Source: Enemella evansiae (lineage in GTDB: Bacteria > Actinomycetota > Actinomycetes > Propionibacteriales > Propionibacteriaceae). Taken from it: a DNA stretch of 64,000 nucleotides. Below are positions 1 to 8,830 of the stretch, in pieces. Numbering within the stretch: the stretch's first letter is position 1; every line of letters begins with the position of its first letter. The DNA is taken from the NCBI RefSeq assembly GCF_002250705.1, contig NZ_NMVP01000037.1:124001-188000 (forward strand), read 5' to 3'. The position numbers were made by a program, and so were the translations under genes. The notes beneath the pieces were generated by a model that was given only the letters and a program-made list of their open reading frames with translations, ran no database searches and had not been told where the DNA came from.

Positions 1-206
1 GTGAGTTGCGCGTCGGCGCCGGCGGCGAAGGCCGCGCCCTCCTCGTGCCGGACGTGGATCCAGTCGATCCCGCCCTTCTTCGAGCCCCCGGTCCGGCGTA
101 CCGCGTCCACCACCGGATTCAGGCTGTCGCCCACGATCCCGTAGATCCGGCGTACCCCGGCCTCGCGGAGCTGGGCCACCAACTGATCTGCCACCTTGTC
201 TGCCAT
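1..206 (-). CDS. Thiamine-pyrophosphate enzyme, pyruvate oxidase/dehydrogenase-like (3' part outside window)
   Basis: The reverse complement encodes 68 residues starting MADKVADQLVAQLREAGVRR, followed by YGIVGDSLNPVVDAVRR and a VRHEEGAAFAA segment. This is the N-terminal PYR domain layout of the acetolactate synthase/pyruvate oxidase superfamily; the Glu of the HEE segment would activate the TPP cofactor. The wording is closest to PoxB-type pyruvate:quinone oxidoreductases, which turn pyruvate into acetate and CO2, but the substrate cannot be fixed from this fragment. The gene runs off the left edge, so the FAD and TPP-binding domains are not visible. Confidence 0.75.
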   Translation of the reverse strand, partial: MADKVADQLVAQLREAGVRRIYGIVGDSLNPVVDAVRRTGGSKKGGIDWIHVRHEEGAAFAAGADAQL

Positions 207-239
207 GGTCCCAACTAAACCACGCGGCCGGTGCGCACG

Positions 240-809
240 TCAGCGGGGCACGGTACGCCCCAGAAAGGCCATGATCCGTTCGGTCTCGTTGGCGTCGGCG
301 GGTGGCGTGGTCTCCGGTCCGAACATGCCCGGTGCCCGCATCCGCTCCGGCGGGATCCGCTCCACCCCGGCTCGCAGGAAGTCCCGCAACTCCTGCGGCA
401 ACTCTCGGCGTACCCCCTGAGAGGCGGCCAGATCCCAGACGTGGATCGCCAGATCGCTCGCCGGCAGCAGCAATTGTCGGCCAACCGGTCCGCGACCGTA
501 ACTCGTCTCTCGCTCGACGCTCAGATCGGCGTCCGCCAGCGCGTCCCGGACCTGCTGGGCGCGCTCGCCCCAACGCGCCATCATGGTGACCGGGGTGAGC
601 CCGACCTGCTCCGGGTCCGTCGGGCTGTCGCCGACCGCACCGTCGCTGACCAGGGCGACCACCTTGCCCATCGTGCCGACCACGTGCCCGGCGACATCGA
701 CCGCACGCCAGCCCTCGCAGGGGCTCGGCGCCTCGGGGTCGGTGACCTGGGCCAGGGTGTCGGTGAACTCGTCCAGGCCGATCAGCAGCATCTCCGCGGG
801 GGCGTCCAT
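240..809 (-). CDS. Maleylpyruvate isomerase / DinB superfamily protein (TIGR03086-like)
   Basis: A 189-residue protein with the mycothiol-dependent maleylpyruvate isomerase N-terminal helical-bundle pattern: PCEGWRAVDVAGHVVGT near residues 29-45, with the first metal-ligand His, and LLLPASDLAIHVWDLA near residues 112-127, with a second Asp/His pair. The family binds a divalent metal and often uses mycothiol as thiol cofactor in actinobacteria. The physiological substrate here is unknown. The start is the ATG at 809, which gives the usual family length; the frame stays open further upstream, but no family sequence is found there. Confidence 0.7.
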   Translation of the reverse strand: MDAPAEMLLIGLDEFTDTLAQVTDPEAPSPCEGWRAVDVAGHVVGTMGKVVALVSDGAVGDSPTDPEQVGLTPVTMMARWGERAQQVRDALADADLSVERETSYGRGPVGRQLLLPASDLAIHVWDLAASQGVRRELPQELRDFLRAGVERIPPERMRAPGMFGPETTPPADANETERIMAFLGRTVPR

Positions 810-819
810 GATCCTCACC

Positions 820-2367
820 CTAGGGCTCGAGGGACCCCGCGAGCGGCCGGTCCGCGGCGTCCTGCAACTCGGCGCGTAGTCGCTCGGCGGTCGCCGCCTT
901 ACGGCGTGCCTCGTCCCGCGCAGCCTCATCGGTCTCGGCCATCCGCCGCTGCACGTCACCGATCTCCCGCCCCAGCGCCGCGCGCCCGTCCTCGACGGAC
1001 TGCAACCCCCGACGCCGGGACACCGCGCGCGCCCACGCATAACCGGCCACACCGAGACCGAGCAGGAGCAGCACCAGTCCCGCGGGAGCCGGCCCCACGA
1101 CGAACAGCACGACCGCCAGAACCAGCACTGCGGCGGCCCCGATCCCGATCGGCACCGCATGGGAGGCGGGCACCCGGTCGACGAGACTCTGGTGCGCCCG
1201 GTCCAGCTTGGTGGCATCCGGCCCGGTGGCGCTCACCGGCACCGAGAGACCATGCGTCCTCGCCTCCCGGACCGCCGGTTTGATCTCGGGCACCACGGTG
1301 GCCGCCTCGACGAGCTCCAGCAGCGGGCCGCGGGCGAGACGGAGCAGGTCGCGGTCGGCAACGGCGGTGCAGTCGGGATCTCGCAACGCCTGACGGACGG
1401 CCTCACCGACCGACACGCTGGCCACCCGGGCAGAATCCGCGGTGCGGGCCAGGGGTGACTCGACGGTCCGCCGCAGTTCGCGGATCCGTGCCACCAGCAA
1501 CCCCTCCTCCCCCTGACCGCGGCCGATCAGCTCGGTGACCACCGCGGCCACCTCGGTCCGCGCCTGACCGACCGGGTCCGCCTCCGGCTTCCCGGCCTGC
1601 ACCGGCTCCCCTGCCTGCGCCGGCTTCCCGGCCTGCGTCGGCTCGTCGGTCGGCACCGGTGCCGCACCGTCCCAGAGCCGTGCCAGGCCACGAACCGGGT
1701 CGCCATCGCGGCCGGTCAGCCAGTCGCGCCAGGTCTCGGCCGACTCCCGCTCCAGTGCGGGTCGCAACGCCTCCAGTGCGGGTTCGGGCCCGTAACCGCC
1801 GAGCATCAGCAACCGGAAGATCTGGAGCTGGGCGGGATTGAAGGTGCCGTCATTGGTCAGCACCCGGTCGAGGCGCCCGGTCGCCTGCTCGCCGTGTCCG
1901 AGGGCGCCGAGGGCGCAGACCCAGAAGGTGTCGAACTCGGCGCCGCCCAGCTCCGCGGCCCGCGTTTCGGCAGCGGCGTCGGCCGAACCACCCACCCGGG
2001 CGATCAGCGCATTCATTCCATGGGTCAGCCAGTAGTCGCCCTCGCCATGGGACAACGGTTCGGGAACACCGCCGGCGCGCAGCGTGTCGAATGCGCGCAG
2101 GGCCCGCACCCGCGCCTGCGAGGTGTCGGGGAAGGCGGCCAGCTGCTCGCGCACATCACCGAGTTCGACATAGGCGTCGAAGGCGCGGCTCAACGCCTCG
2201 ATGCGCTGTTCGAGGCTGCCCCGGATCTGCGACAACTCGCTGCGCAGCCGCGCATTCCGGGAATGCGCCGCGGCAGCGGACGCGCTTGCCTGGTCCACCT
2301 CATCGCGCAGCATCCGGTCGCGACCGTATTCACTGGTCCACAGCCAACCGCTCCAGTCCCCTGCCAT
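820..2367 (-). CDS. Hypothetical coiled-coil and membrane protein
   Basis: A 515-residue protein of unknown function. Residues 20-70 form a heptad-rich coiled coil (DEVDQASASAAAAHSRNARLR region). A helical middle domain follows, then a low-complexity linker of repeated QAG(K/E)P units near residues 245-265. Toward the C-terminus lie two adjacent hydrophobic segments (IGIGAAAVLVLAVVLFVVG and AGLVLLLLGLGVAGYAWA) and a final basic coiled coil. The layout suggests an integral membrane protein with both coiled coils on the same side. The start is the ATG at 2367 before AGDWSGWLW; an upstream in-frame start lacks a ribosome site. It lies in line with the neighbouring minus-strand genes but gives no functional clue. 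Confidence 0.6.
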   Translation of the reverse strand: MAGDWSGWLWTSEYGRDRMLRDEVDQASASAAAAHSRNARLRSELSQIRGSLEQRIEALSRAFDAYVELGDVREQLAAFPDTSQARVRALRAFDTLRAGGVPEPLSHGEGDYWLTHGMNALIARVGGSADAAAETRAAELGGAEFDTFWVCALGALGHGEQATGRLDRVLTNDGTFNPAQLQIFRLLMLGGYGPEPALEALRPALERESAETWRDWLTGRDGDPVRGLARLWDGAAPVPTDEPTQAGKPAQAGEPVQAGKPEADPVGQARTEVAAVVTELIGRGQGEEGLLVARIRELRRTVESPLARTADSARVASVSVGEAVRQALRDPDCTAVADRDLLRLARGPLLELVEAATVVPEIKPAVREARTHGLSVPVSATGPDATKLDRAHQSLVDRVPASHAVPIGIGAAAVLVLAVVLFVVGPAPAGLVLLLLGLGVAGYAWARAVSRRRGLQSVEDGRAALGREIGDVQRRMAETDEAARDEARRKAATAERLRAELQDAADRPLAGSLEP

Positions 2368-2421
2368 GCCGCACAGTATGAACAACGGCGGGGCCAGTGC
2401 CTCGGCCGAAGCCCACCACGC

Positions 2422-3156
2422 CTAGGGATCCAGGTGACGCAGGAAGCGTCGCGGGTCGGCCAGGAACGCCTTCTCGTTGACCACCAGTTCGAGATCGGCC
2501 CAGTCTGTCGGCTGCATCCCGTCGTCCCCGAACTCGAGGATGGTGGCACCGGGCAGCGCGGCGAGCACCGGCGAGTGGGTGGCGAGCACCAGTTGCACGC
2601 TGTCCTCGGTGAGCAGGTCGAGCAGCAGCGCCAACACCCGCAACGACGAGTCGAAGGAGAGCGCGGATTCCACCTCGTCGAAGAGATACAACCCCGGTTG
2701 CGGATTGCTGAGCCGGTCGAAACAGCGTTCCTCGATCACCGACAGGAAGGATTCGCCGTGGCTGCGGTCGTGGTAGTGGGAGCCACCGGCCTGCTGCAGA
2801 TAGCTGTAGAGGCCGTGCATGGTCTCGGCCCGCAGGAAGAAGCCCTCCCGGCCGGCACCGGCCCCGCGGACCAGCTGCAGCTCGCCGGCCAGCGGGGATT
2901 CGGTGACGGTGGTCCGGTGCTGGTGTCCGGTCGACCCGCCTTCGACGTTCAGTCCGTACGCCCCGGCGATCGCTTCCAGCACCGTCGACTTGCCGGTGCC
3001 GTTCTCCCCGACCAGCACCGTCGCCTGGTCGAACTCCAGCCCCTCGGTGAGCAGTTGTCGGACCGCCGGGACGGTGTGCGGCCACTGCCGGCCCGGGCGT
3101 CGCCCGTCGCGGGCCTCGAGCCGGCGTACCGGTCGGCGCAGCTGCCACCCCTCCAT
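2422..3156 (-). CDS. AAA family ATPase (ABC/SMC-type fold)
   Basis: A 244-residue ATPase with Walker A GENGTGKST near residue 51, a signature-like SHGES segment, Walker B GLYLFDEVESAL and an H-loop ATHSP near the C-terminus. It resembles the single-domain ATPases that detect or store-and-release nucleotide without a transport partner (predicted ATPase, AAA_21/AAA_23 group). No transmembrane segment or partner permease is present. The ATG at 3156 was chosen because it follows the polA stop by 19 bases and gives a family-like N-terminus. The role is unknown; a DNA-related job is only a guess from the polA neighbour. Confidence 0.7.
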   Translation of the reverse strand: MEGWQLRRPVRRLEARDGRRPGRQWPHTVPAVRQLLTEGLEFDQATVLVGENGTGKSTVLEAIAGAYGLNVEGGSTGHQHRTTVTESPLAGELQLVRGAGAGREGFFLRAETMHGLYSYLQQAGGSHYHDRSHGESFLSVIEERCFDRLSNPQPGLYLFDEVESALSFDSSLRVLALLLDLLTEDSVQLVLATHSPVLAALPGATILEFGDDGMQPTDWADLELVVNEKAFLADPRRFLRHLDP

Positions 3157-3175
3157 CGTGATCACATCCGAACGC

Positions 3176-5929
3176 TCAGTGCGCGGCCTCGTGCCAGGAG
3201 TGCCCGGTGCCCACCGAGACATCCAGCGGCACGGTCAGCTCGACCGCGTGGCCCATCTTGTCGCGGACCAGCTGATCGACCCGGTCCCGCTCCCCCGGCG
3301 CGACCTCCAGCACCAGTTCGTCGTGCACCTGGAGCAGCATCCGCGAAGCCAGCTTCTCCTTGCGCAGTTGGGATTCCACATCGAGCATCGCGACCTTGAT
3401 GATGTCGGCGGCCGAGCCCTGGATCGGCGCGTTCAGCGCCATCCGCTCGGCCATCTCGCGACGCTGCCGGTTCGAACTCATCAGGTCCGGCAGGTATCGC
3501 CGGCGCCCCAGGATGGTCTCGGTGTATTCGGTGCGGCGAGCTTCCTTGACCAGCCCCTGCAGGTAGTCGCGGACCCCGCCGAACTCCTCGAAGTATTCCT
3601 CCATCAGCGCCTTCGCATCGGACACCTCGATGCCGAGCTGCTGACTCAGCCCGTAGGCGCTCAGCCCGTAGGCCAGGCCGTAGTTCATCGCCTTGATCTT
3701 CGCGCGCTGCTCACCGGTGACCTGATCGGCCGGGGTGTCGAAGACCTTCGACGCGGTGACGGTGTGGAAGTCCTTGCCGGAGCGGAACGCCTCGATCAGC
3801 GACTCATCGGCCGAGGCGTGCGCCATGATCCGCATCTCGATCTGCGAGTAGTCGGCGGTGAGCAGGGTCTCGAATCCCTTGCCGACAACGAAAGCCTCCC
3901 GGATCCGGCGGCCCTGCTCGGTGCGGATCGGGATGTTCTGCAGGTTCGGCTCGGTGCTGGACAACCGCCCGGTCGCGGCGATCGTCTGCAGATAGGTGGT
4001 GTGGATCCGGCCGTCGTCGGCCACCGACTTCAACAGCCCGTCGACGGTCTGCCGCAACCGGATCGCGTCCCGGTGCGCGAGCAGGTGTGCCAGGAACGGG
4101 TGCTCGGTCTTGGCGTACAGCCCCTGCAGGGCGTCGGCGTCGGTGGTCCAGCCCGATTTGGTACGCCGGGTCTTCGGCATCTCCAGCTCGTCGAAGAGCA
4201 CCACCTGGAGCTGTTTCGGCGACCCCAGGTTGATCTGCTTGCCGAGCACCTCGTAGGCCTGGTCGGCGGCCTCGGTGACCTGCGTGTCGAAGTGTGACTC
4301 CAGCGCCTCGAGCTGGTCCACATCGACCGCGATGCCGAGCTTCTCCATCGTGGCCAGGGTTTCCTGCAGTGGCAGCTCCACCCCGGTGAGCAGATCGGAC
4401 TGGTGCCGCTCGGCCAGCTCGTCGTCCAGCGATTCGGCCAGGTCGATCACCGCCCGGGCCCGCACCATCGCCGCCTGCTGTGCCTGATCGTCGGCACCCG
4501 GCTCGGCGAACAGTGCGTCCTGTGCGCCGTCATCGATGGCGCCGGTCTGCTCGACCCGCAGCTCCCGCTTGAGGTGCCGGATCGCCAGGTCGCCGAGGTC
4601 GAAGGTGCGCTGATCGGGCCGCAGGATGTAGGCGGCCAGCTGGGTGTCACAGTCCAGACCGTTGAACTCCCAGCCCCGCGCCCAGAGCGCCAGCCGCGGG
4701 CCCTTGGCGTCGTGCATCGCCTTCAACCGCTGCGGGTCGGCGAGCCACTCGGCCAGCACCCGCTCGTCGTCGGGACCCAGGTCGGCCGCCTCGACCCAGG
4801 CCGCGGCCCCGTCGATGGAGGCCAGCGCGATGCCGGCGACATCCCCGGTGCCCGCGGCCCAGTGGCCGACCACGTCGACCCCGGTGCGCTTGCCACCACT
4901 CGCGTGCTCGGCCAGCCAGTCGGCCAGCTCACCGGGTCCCAGCGCGACCCCGGTGACCTCGAAGCCACCCTCGGGTTCGGTCTCCTCCGGTGGCAGGGTC
5001 TCCAGCAGCCGGTCCCGCAGCACCCGGAACTCCAGCGCATCGAACAGCTCGTGGGTCGCCTCCCGGTTCCAGTCCCGGCGGACCAGGTCGGTGATCGTGA
5101 CCGGCAGCGGCAGATCGCGGATCAGCGCATTGACCCGACGGTTCATCCGCACCTGCTCCAGATTCTCCCGCAGGTTGTTGCCGGCCACCCCCTTGATCTG
5201 CTCGGCGTGCTCCAGCAGGTTGTCCAGCCCCTCCCACTCGCCGAGCCACTTGGCGGCGGTCTTCGGGCCGACCTTGGGCACCCCGGGCAGGTTGTCGGAG
5301 GTCTCCCCGACCAGCGCGGCGAGCTCCGGATATCGGGAGGGGGCGACCAGATATTTCTCCAGCACCGCGTCGGGGGTCATCCGGGCCAGATCGGAGACCC
5401 CCTTGCGCGGATAGAGCACCGTGACCCGCTCGGTGACCAGCTGCATCGCATCCCGGTCACCGGTGCAGATCAGCACCTCCAACCCCTCCTCGGGGGCGGT
5501 GGTGGCCAGGGTGGCGATGATGTCGTCGGCCTCATAACCCTCGACCTGGACGTGCACGATGTTGAGCGCGTCGAGCACCTGCTTGACCAGCTCGACCTGG
5601 CCCTTGAACTCGTCGGGCGAGGCCGACCGGTTGGCCTTGTAGTCGGTGAACATCTCGGAGCGGAAGGTCTGCCGGGACACGTCGAAGGCGACCGCGATGT
5701 GGGTCGGCTGCTCATCGCGCAGCACATTGATCAGCATCGAGGTGAAACCGAAGACGCCATTGGTGTGCTGGCCGGTCCGGGTGGCGAAGTTCTCCACCGG
5801 GAGCGCGAAGAACGCGCGATAGGCCACCGAGTGACCATCGATCAGCAGCAACCGCTGGGGGCGCTCCTCAGCGGTCTGCGGGGCGTCGGCGGCGGTCGCC
5901 GCGGGGTCGGTCGTCTTCTTGGTCGGCAC
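3176..5929 (-). CDS. polA: DNA polymerase I
   Basis: A 917-residue DNA polymerase I for Okazaki-fragment processing and repair synthesis. The N-terminal 5'-3' nuclease (about residues 27-310) has LLLIDGHSVAYRAFFA and VEGYEADDIIATL. The middle 3'-5' exonuclease-like domain (about 325-500) reads TGVDVVGHW where proofreading enzymes have an Asp-x-Glu pair, so the catalytic Glu is absent and proofreading is probably lost, as is common in actinobacterial Pol I. The polymerase domain has motif A LLTADYSQIEMRIMAH, motif B RAKIKAMNYGLAYGL and motif C LLQVHDELVLEV. The length is normal and the gene looks intact. Confidence 0.97.
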   Translation of the reverse strand: MPTKKTTDPAATAADAPQTAEERPQRLLLIDGHSVAYRAFFALPVENFATRTGQHTNGVFGFTSMLINVLRDEQPTHIAVAFDVSRQTFRSEMFTDYKANRSASPDEFKGQVELVKQVLDALNIVHVQVEGYEADDIIATLATTAPEEGLEVLICTGDRDAMQLVTERVTVLYPRKGVSDLARMTPDAVLEKYLVAPSRYPELAALVGETSDNLPGVPKVGPKTAAKWLGEWEGLDNLLEHAEQIKGVAGNNLRENLEQVRMNRRVNALIRDLPLPVTITDLVRRDWNREATHELFDALEFRVLRDRLLETLPPEETEPEGGFEVTGVALGPGELADWLAEHASGGKRTGVDVVGHWAAGTGDVAGIALASIDGAAAWVEAADLGPDDERVLAEWLADPQRLKAMHDAKGPRLALWARGWEFNGLDCDTQLAAYILRPDQRTFDLGDLAIRHLKRELRVEQTGAIDDGAQDALFAEPGADDQAQQAAMVRARAVIDLAESLDDELAERHQSDLLTGVELPLQETLATMEKLGIAVDVDQLEALESHFDTQVTEAADQAYEVLGKQINLGSPKQLQVVLFDELEMPKTRRTKSGWTTDADALQGLYAKTEHPFLAHLLAHRDAIRLRQTVDGLLKSVADDGRIHTTYLQTIAATGRLSSTEPNLQNIPIRTEQGRRIREAFVVGKGFETLLTADYSQIEMRIMAHASADESLIEAFRSGKDFHTVTASKVFDTPADQVTGEQRAKIKAMNYGLAYGLSAYGLSQQLGIEVSDAKALMEEYFEEFGGVRDYLQGLVKEARRTEYTETILGRRRYLPDLMSSNRQRREMAERMALNAPIQGSAADIIKVAMLDVESQLRKEKLASRMLLQVHDELVLEVAPGERDRVDQLVRDKMGHAVELTVPLDVSVGTGHSWHEAAH

Positions 5930-5963
5930 GAGGCCGAGCCTACTGGGATCGGCCGACAGTCCG

Positions 5964-6719
5964 TCAGCCGCGCATCTCCAGGGGCGCCGCGAGGTGGTCC
6001 CGCAGTTCGGCGAGCCCCTCCCGGGCGCTGATCAGCTGCTCCTCGGTGAGGGTCGGCAGCATCAGCGAGCAGCCCACCGAGAACGGTTCGTCACCGGCCC
6101 GCCGGGCCGGCACCACCATCGCCACCCCGTAGACCTGCGGATGGGTCTCCCGGTCGTCGACGGCGTACCCCCGCTCCCGGGTCGCGTGCAGCTTCTCCAG
6201 CAACGCCTCGACACTGGTCGGTGAGCGCTCGGTCCAGATCGCCAGACTGTGCGGTTCGGCGTACAACCGCCGGATCTCGGTGTCGTCGAGCCGGGCCAGC
6301 AGCGCGGTCCCGACGGCGGTCACCGAGGCCGGGAAGCGGTCCCCGATGCTCGCCGACAGCGGCAGCGGCGCCCGGCCCTCGTGCCGGGCCAGATAGACGA
6401 CATCGCGCTGGTGCCGCAGCACCAGCTGCAGCAGCTCGTGGCTCAGCACCGGGTGGCTGGCGGTGAAGTCGTAGAACTCGCGTACCACGTCGAACCCGCG
6501 TACGTATGCCCCGCCGAGCTCCACGGTGCGCCGACCGAGCGTCCAGGCACCCTCGGGGGTACGCCGGACCAGCCCGGCCTCCTCGAGGGCGACGCACAGA
6601 TTGAGCGTGGAGGACTTGGCCAGGCCGTGGACGCGCGCGATCTCGGTGAGCGTCAGCGGACCCTCGTCCGCCAGCGAGCCGAGGATGGCCGCGGCCCGGG
6701 TGACCGCCGGCGCACTCAT
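5964..6719 (-). CDS. IclR-family transcriptional regulator
   Basis: A 251-residue IclR protein: an N-terminal winged HTH (TRAAAILGSLADEGPLTLTEIAR, then LAKSSTLNLCVALEEAGLVRR) and a C-terminal effector-binding domain from about residue 75. The start ATG overlaps the stop of the upstream dehydrogenase gene (TGATG), so it is translationally coupled and is the last gene of a five-gene minus-strand operon for sugar-acid metabolism. It probably represses that operon, and perhaps the divergent gene at 11131, through the half-site array at 11067-11094. The effector is unknown; a sugar acid is likely from context. Confidence 0.88.
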   Translation of the reverse strand: MSAPAVTRAAAILGSLADEGPLTLTEIARVHGLAKSSTLNLCVALEEAGLVRRTPEGAWTLGRRTVELGGAYVRGFDVVREFYDFTASHPVLSHELLQLVLRHQRDVVYLARHEGRAPLPLSASIGDRFPASVTAVGTALLARLDDTEIRRLYAEPHSLAIWTERSPTSVEALLEKLHATRERGYAVDDRETHPQVYGVAMVVPARRAGDEPFSVGCSLMLPTLTEEQLISAREGLAELRDHLAAPLEMRG

Positions 6720-7774
6720 CAGACGAAGGTCTTCGTGTCGATGCGGTTCAACAGCTCCTCGCCGTCCAGCAGGCGGCGCGCGTTCTCGGCGAAGAGTTCG
6801 GCGATCAGCCGGTCCTCGTTGCCGTGCAGGGCGGCGGTGTGCGGGGCGATCAGCACGTTTGCCATCCCCCACAGCGGCGAGTCCGCCGGCAGCGGTTCGA
6901 CCGCGAACACGTCCAGGGCGGCGAACCCGACCCGGCCGTCGGCGAGCGCCGCGACCAGGGCGGGTTCGTCGATCGCGGTGCCGCGGCCGGTGGAGGCCAG
7001 CAGCGCGTCCGGACCGAGTGCGTCGAGCACCTCGGCGGAGACGATGCCGGTGGTGCCGTCGGACTGCGGCAGGGTGTTGACCAGCGCATCGGCCTGCGCC
7101 GCAGCCTCGGCGATCCGATCGGTCGGGACGACCGCATCGAACCCGTCGACCGGGTGGCCACTGCGGTTCACCCCGATCACCCGGGCGCCCAGGGCGGAGA
7201 ACAACCGGGCGGTCTCGGCGCCGATGGCGCCGGTGCCGAGCACCAGCACGGTCAGGTCGAACACCGCGCGCATCACCCAGCGGCCCGTCCACTGCCGGGC
7301 GTCCTGCTGGGCCCGCAACCGGGGCAGGTCCTTGGCACCGGCCAGGATGCCGAAGAGCGCGAACTCGGCCAGGGTCCGGGCGTGCGGCCCGCTGGAGCGG
7401 GTGAACGCGATCCGCTGCAGGTCCTCCTCGGCCAGCCCGGCGGCACGCAGCTGGGCGCCGCCACCGGCGGCCATCGTGTGCACCCAGCGCAGCCCGGGGT
7501 TCGCGGCCACGGTCCGGGCCAGCGCGGCCGGGTCGGTGTCCGGGATGCCATAGAGCGCCTCGGCCTGATCGCAGAGCCGGTCGAAGCGGGCCTGCTGTTC
7601 GGGGGTGCGGGTGTGGGCCGGGTCGCCGTCGTGGTCACCGACCCAGCGCATCGGTGGCAGCAGCTCCTGCTCTACCACCAGGTCGATCCGCGGCTCCAGC
7701 TCGACCAGCAGCTCGCAGTTCTCCGGGGTCAGCGGGGTGGCGATGAACACCCGCAGCCGGTCGCTGGCGCTCAC
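6719..7774 (-). CDS. D-2-hydroxyacid dehydrogenase family protein
   Basis: A 351-residue NAD-dependent D-isomer-specific 2-hydroxyacid dehydrogenase. The Rossmann motif is VLGTGAIGAETARLF. The catalytic Arg lies in STGRGTAIDE, the Glu in LDVFAVEPLP and the His in APHTAAL, in the family order. The substrate is probably a sugar-derived 2-keto/2-hydroxy acid (glyoxylate/hydroxypyruvate reductase type), given the idonate/gluconate enzymes around it. It overlaps the upstream gene by 4 bases and the downstream IclR gene by 1. Confidence 0.85.
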   Translation of the reverse strand: MSASDRLRVFIATPLTPENCELLVELEPRIDLVVEQELLPPMRWVGDHDGDPAHTRTPEQQARFDRLCDQAEALYGIPDTDPAALARTVAANPGLRWVHTMAAGGGAQLRAAGLAEEDLQRIAFTRSSGPHARTLAEFALFGILAGAKDLPRLRAQQDARQWTGRWVMRAVFDLTVLVLGTGAIGAETARLFSALGARVIGVNRSGHPVDGFDAVVPTDRIAEAAAQADALVNTLPQSDGTTGIVSAEVLDALGPDALLASTGRGTAIDEPALVAALADGRVGFAALDVFAVEPLPADSPLWGMANVLIAPHTAALHGNEDRLIAELFAENARRLLDGEELLNRIDTKTFV

Positions 7775-8793
7775 CGCTGCTCACCTCCGCCCAGGCGGAC
7801 GAGCACCTTGCCGGAGCTGTCGGAGTCCTTGGCGGTGCCGAACCCGGCCAGCGAATCGGCGAGCTCGACCTCGTGGGTGATCACCTGCTCGATCGACGGG
7901 TTCGCCGCCAGCATCTCGATCGCGGCGTCGATCTCGTCGGCGAACCGGAAGCAGCCGCGCAGCTGCAACTCCCGGGAGACCACGGTGGCCATCTCTATGG
8001 GTACGCCACCGGCGGGCAGCATTCCGATCTGGGCAAGGATTCCACGGCGTTTCAGCGATCCGATCGCGGCGTTCACGGCGGCGGGTACGCCGGCGCATTC
8101 GAGCACCACGTCGAAGTGTTCACCGGGCAGTTCGTCCATGCCGGCACGCAGCACACCGTGCACACCGAGCGCGCGGGCCCGCTCCAGCGGTCCGGGCAGC
8201 ACATCGGAGCAGATCACCTCGGCGGCCCCCTCGGCGAGCGCGGCCGCGGCGGCGAGCAGGCCGATCGGGCCGGCCCCGGAGACCAGCACCGACTTCCCGG
8301 CGACGCCACCGGCGACGCGGATCCCGTGCAGCGCGACCCCGAGCGGTTCGGCGAGCGCGGCCCGGCGCAGCGGCAACCCCTCGGGCAGCACCCGGATCAT
8401 CGAGGCGTCGACCAGCTTCAACTCGCTCATCCCGCCCTGGGTGTGCGGGTTGGTGGAGGCGCTGCCCAGGTAGGCACCGTTCGGCCACAGCTGCGGTTCG
8501 TCGTCCAGCCCGGGCACGGGGTCGCCGAAGGTGGCCGGATGGACGGTCACCGGTGTCCCCGGGGCGAGCTTCCCGGACGGGTCGAGGTCGACCACACCGG
8601 CGACCTCGTGGCCGGGTACCAGCGGTTCGACCACGGTGAAGGCACCGACCGCACCGTCATAGAAGTAGTGCAGGTCCGAGCCGCAGATGCCCGCGTACGC
8701 CATCTTCAGCCGCACCTGACCGGGGCCGGGTTCGGGGTCCGGCAGCTCCTCGATGCGAGCGTCCTGCTTGCCGTGGATGACCAGGGCCTTCAC
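7771..8793 (-). CDS. L-idonate 5-dehydrogenase-like zinc alcohol dehydrogenase
   Basis: A 340-residue medium-chain dehydrogenase. The N-terminal catalytic domain carries GICGSDLHYFYDGAVG and VPGHE, with the catalytic zinc ligands; the Rossmann motif is VSGAGPIGLLAA. The LHYFYDGAVG wording is typical of L-idonate 5-dehydrogenase (L-idonate to 5-keto-D-gluconate). The lobe that usually holds four structural-zinc cysteines is replaced by a Cys-free stretch (VTVHPATFGDPVPG...), so only one zinc is expected. The neighbouring SDR would reduce the 5-keto product to gluconate. Other polyols remain possible substrates. Confidence 0.8.
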   Translation of the reverse strand: MKALVIHGKQDARIEELPDPEPGPGQVRLKMAYAGICGSDLHYFYDGAVGAFTVVEPLVPGHEVAGVVDLDPSGKLAPGTPVTVHPATFGDPVPGLDDEPQLWPNGAYLGSASTNPHTQGGMSELKLVDASMIRVLPEGLPLRRAALAEPLGVALHGIRVAGGVAGKSVLVSGAGPIGLLAAAAALAEGAAEVICSDVLPGPLERARALGVHGVLRAGMDELPGEHFDVVLECAGVPAAVNAAIGSLKRRGILAQIGMLPAGGVPIEMATVVSRELQLRGCFRFADEIDAAIEMLAANPSIEQVITHEVELADSLAGFGTAKDSDSSGKVLVRLGGGEQR

Positions 8794-8830
8794 GCGATTC
8801 TCCTGTCCTGCTTGGTTTTTCGGCGGTGGT

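Noticed and set aside
820..1217. Upstream extension of the maleylpyruvate-isomerase-like gene to about 1217
   Set aside because: The extra residues are Arg/Ser/Pro-rich antisense of the neighbouring coiled-coil gene; the family fold starts at the ATG at 809.
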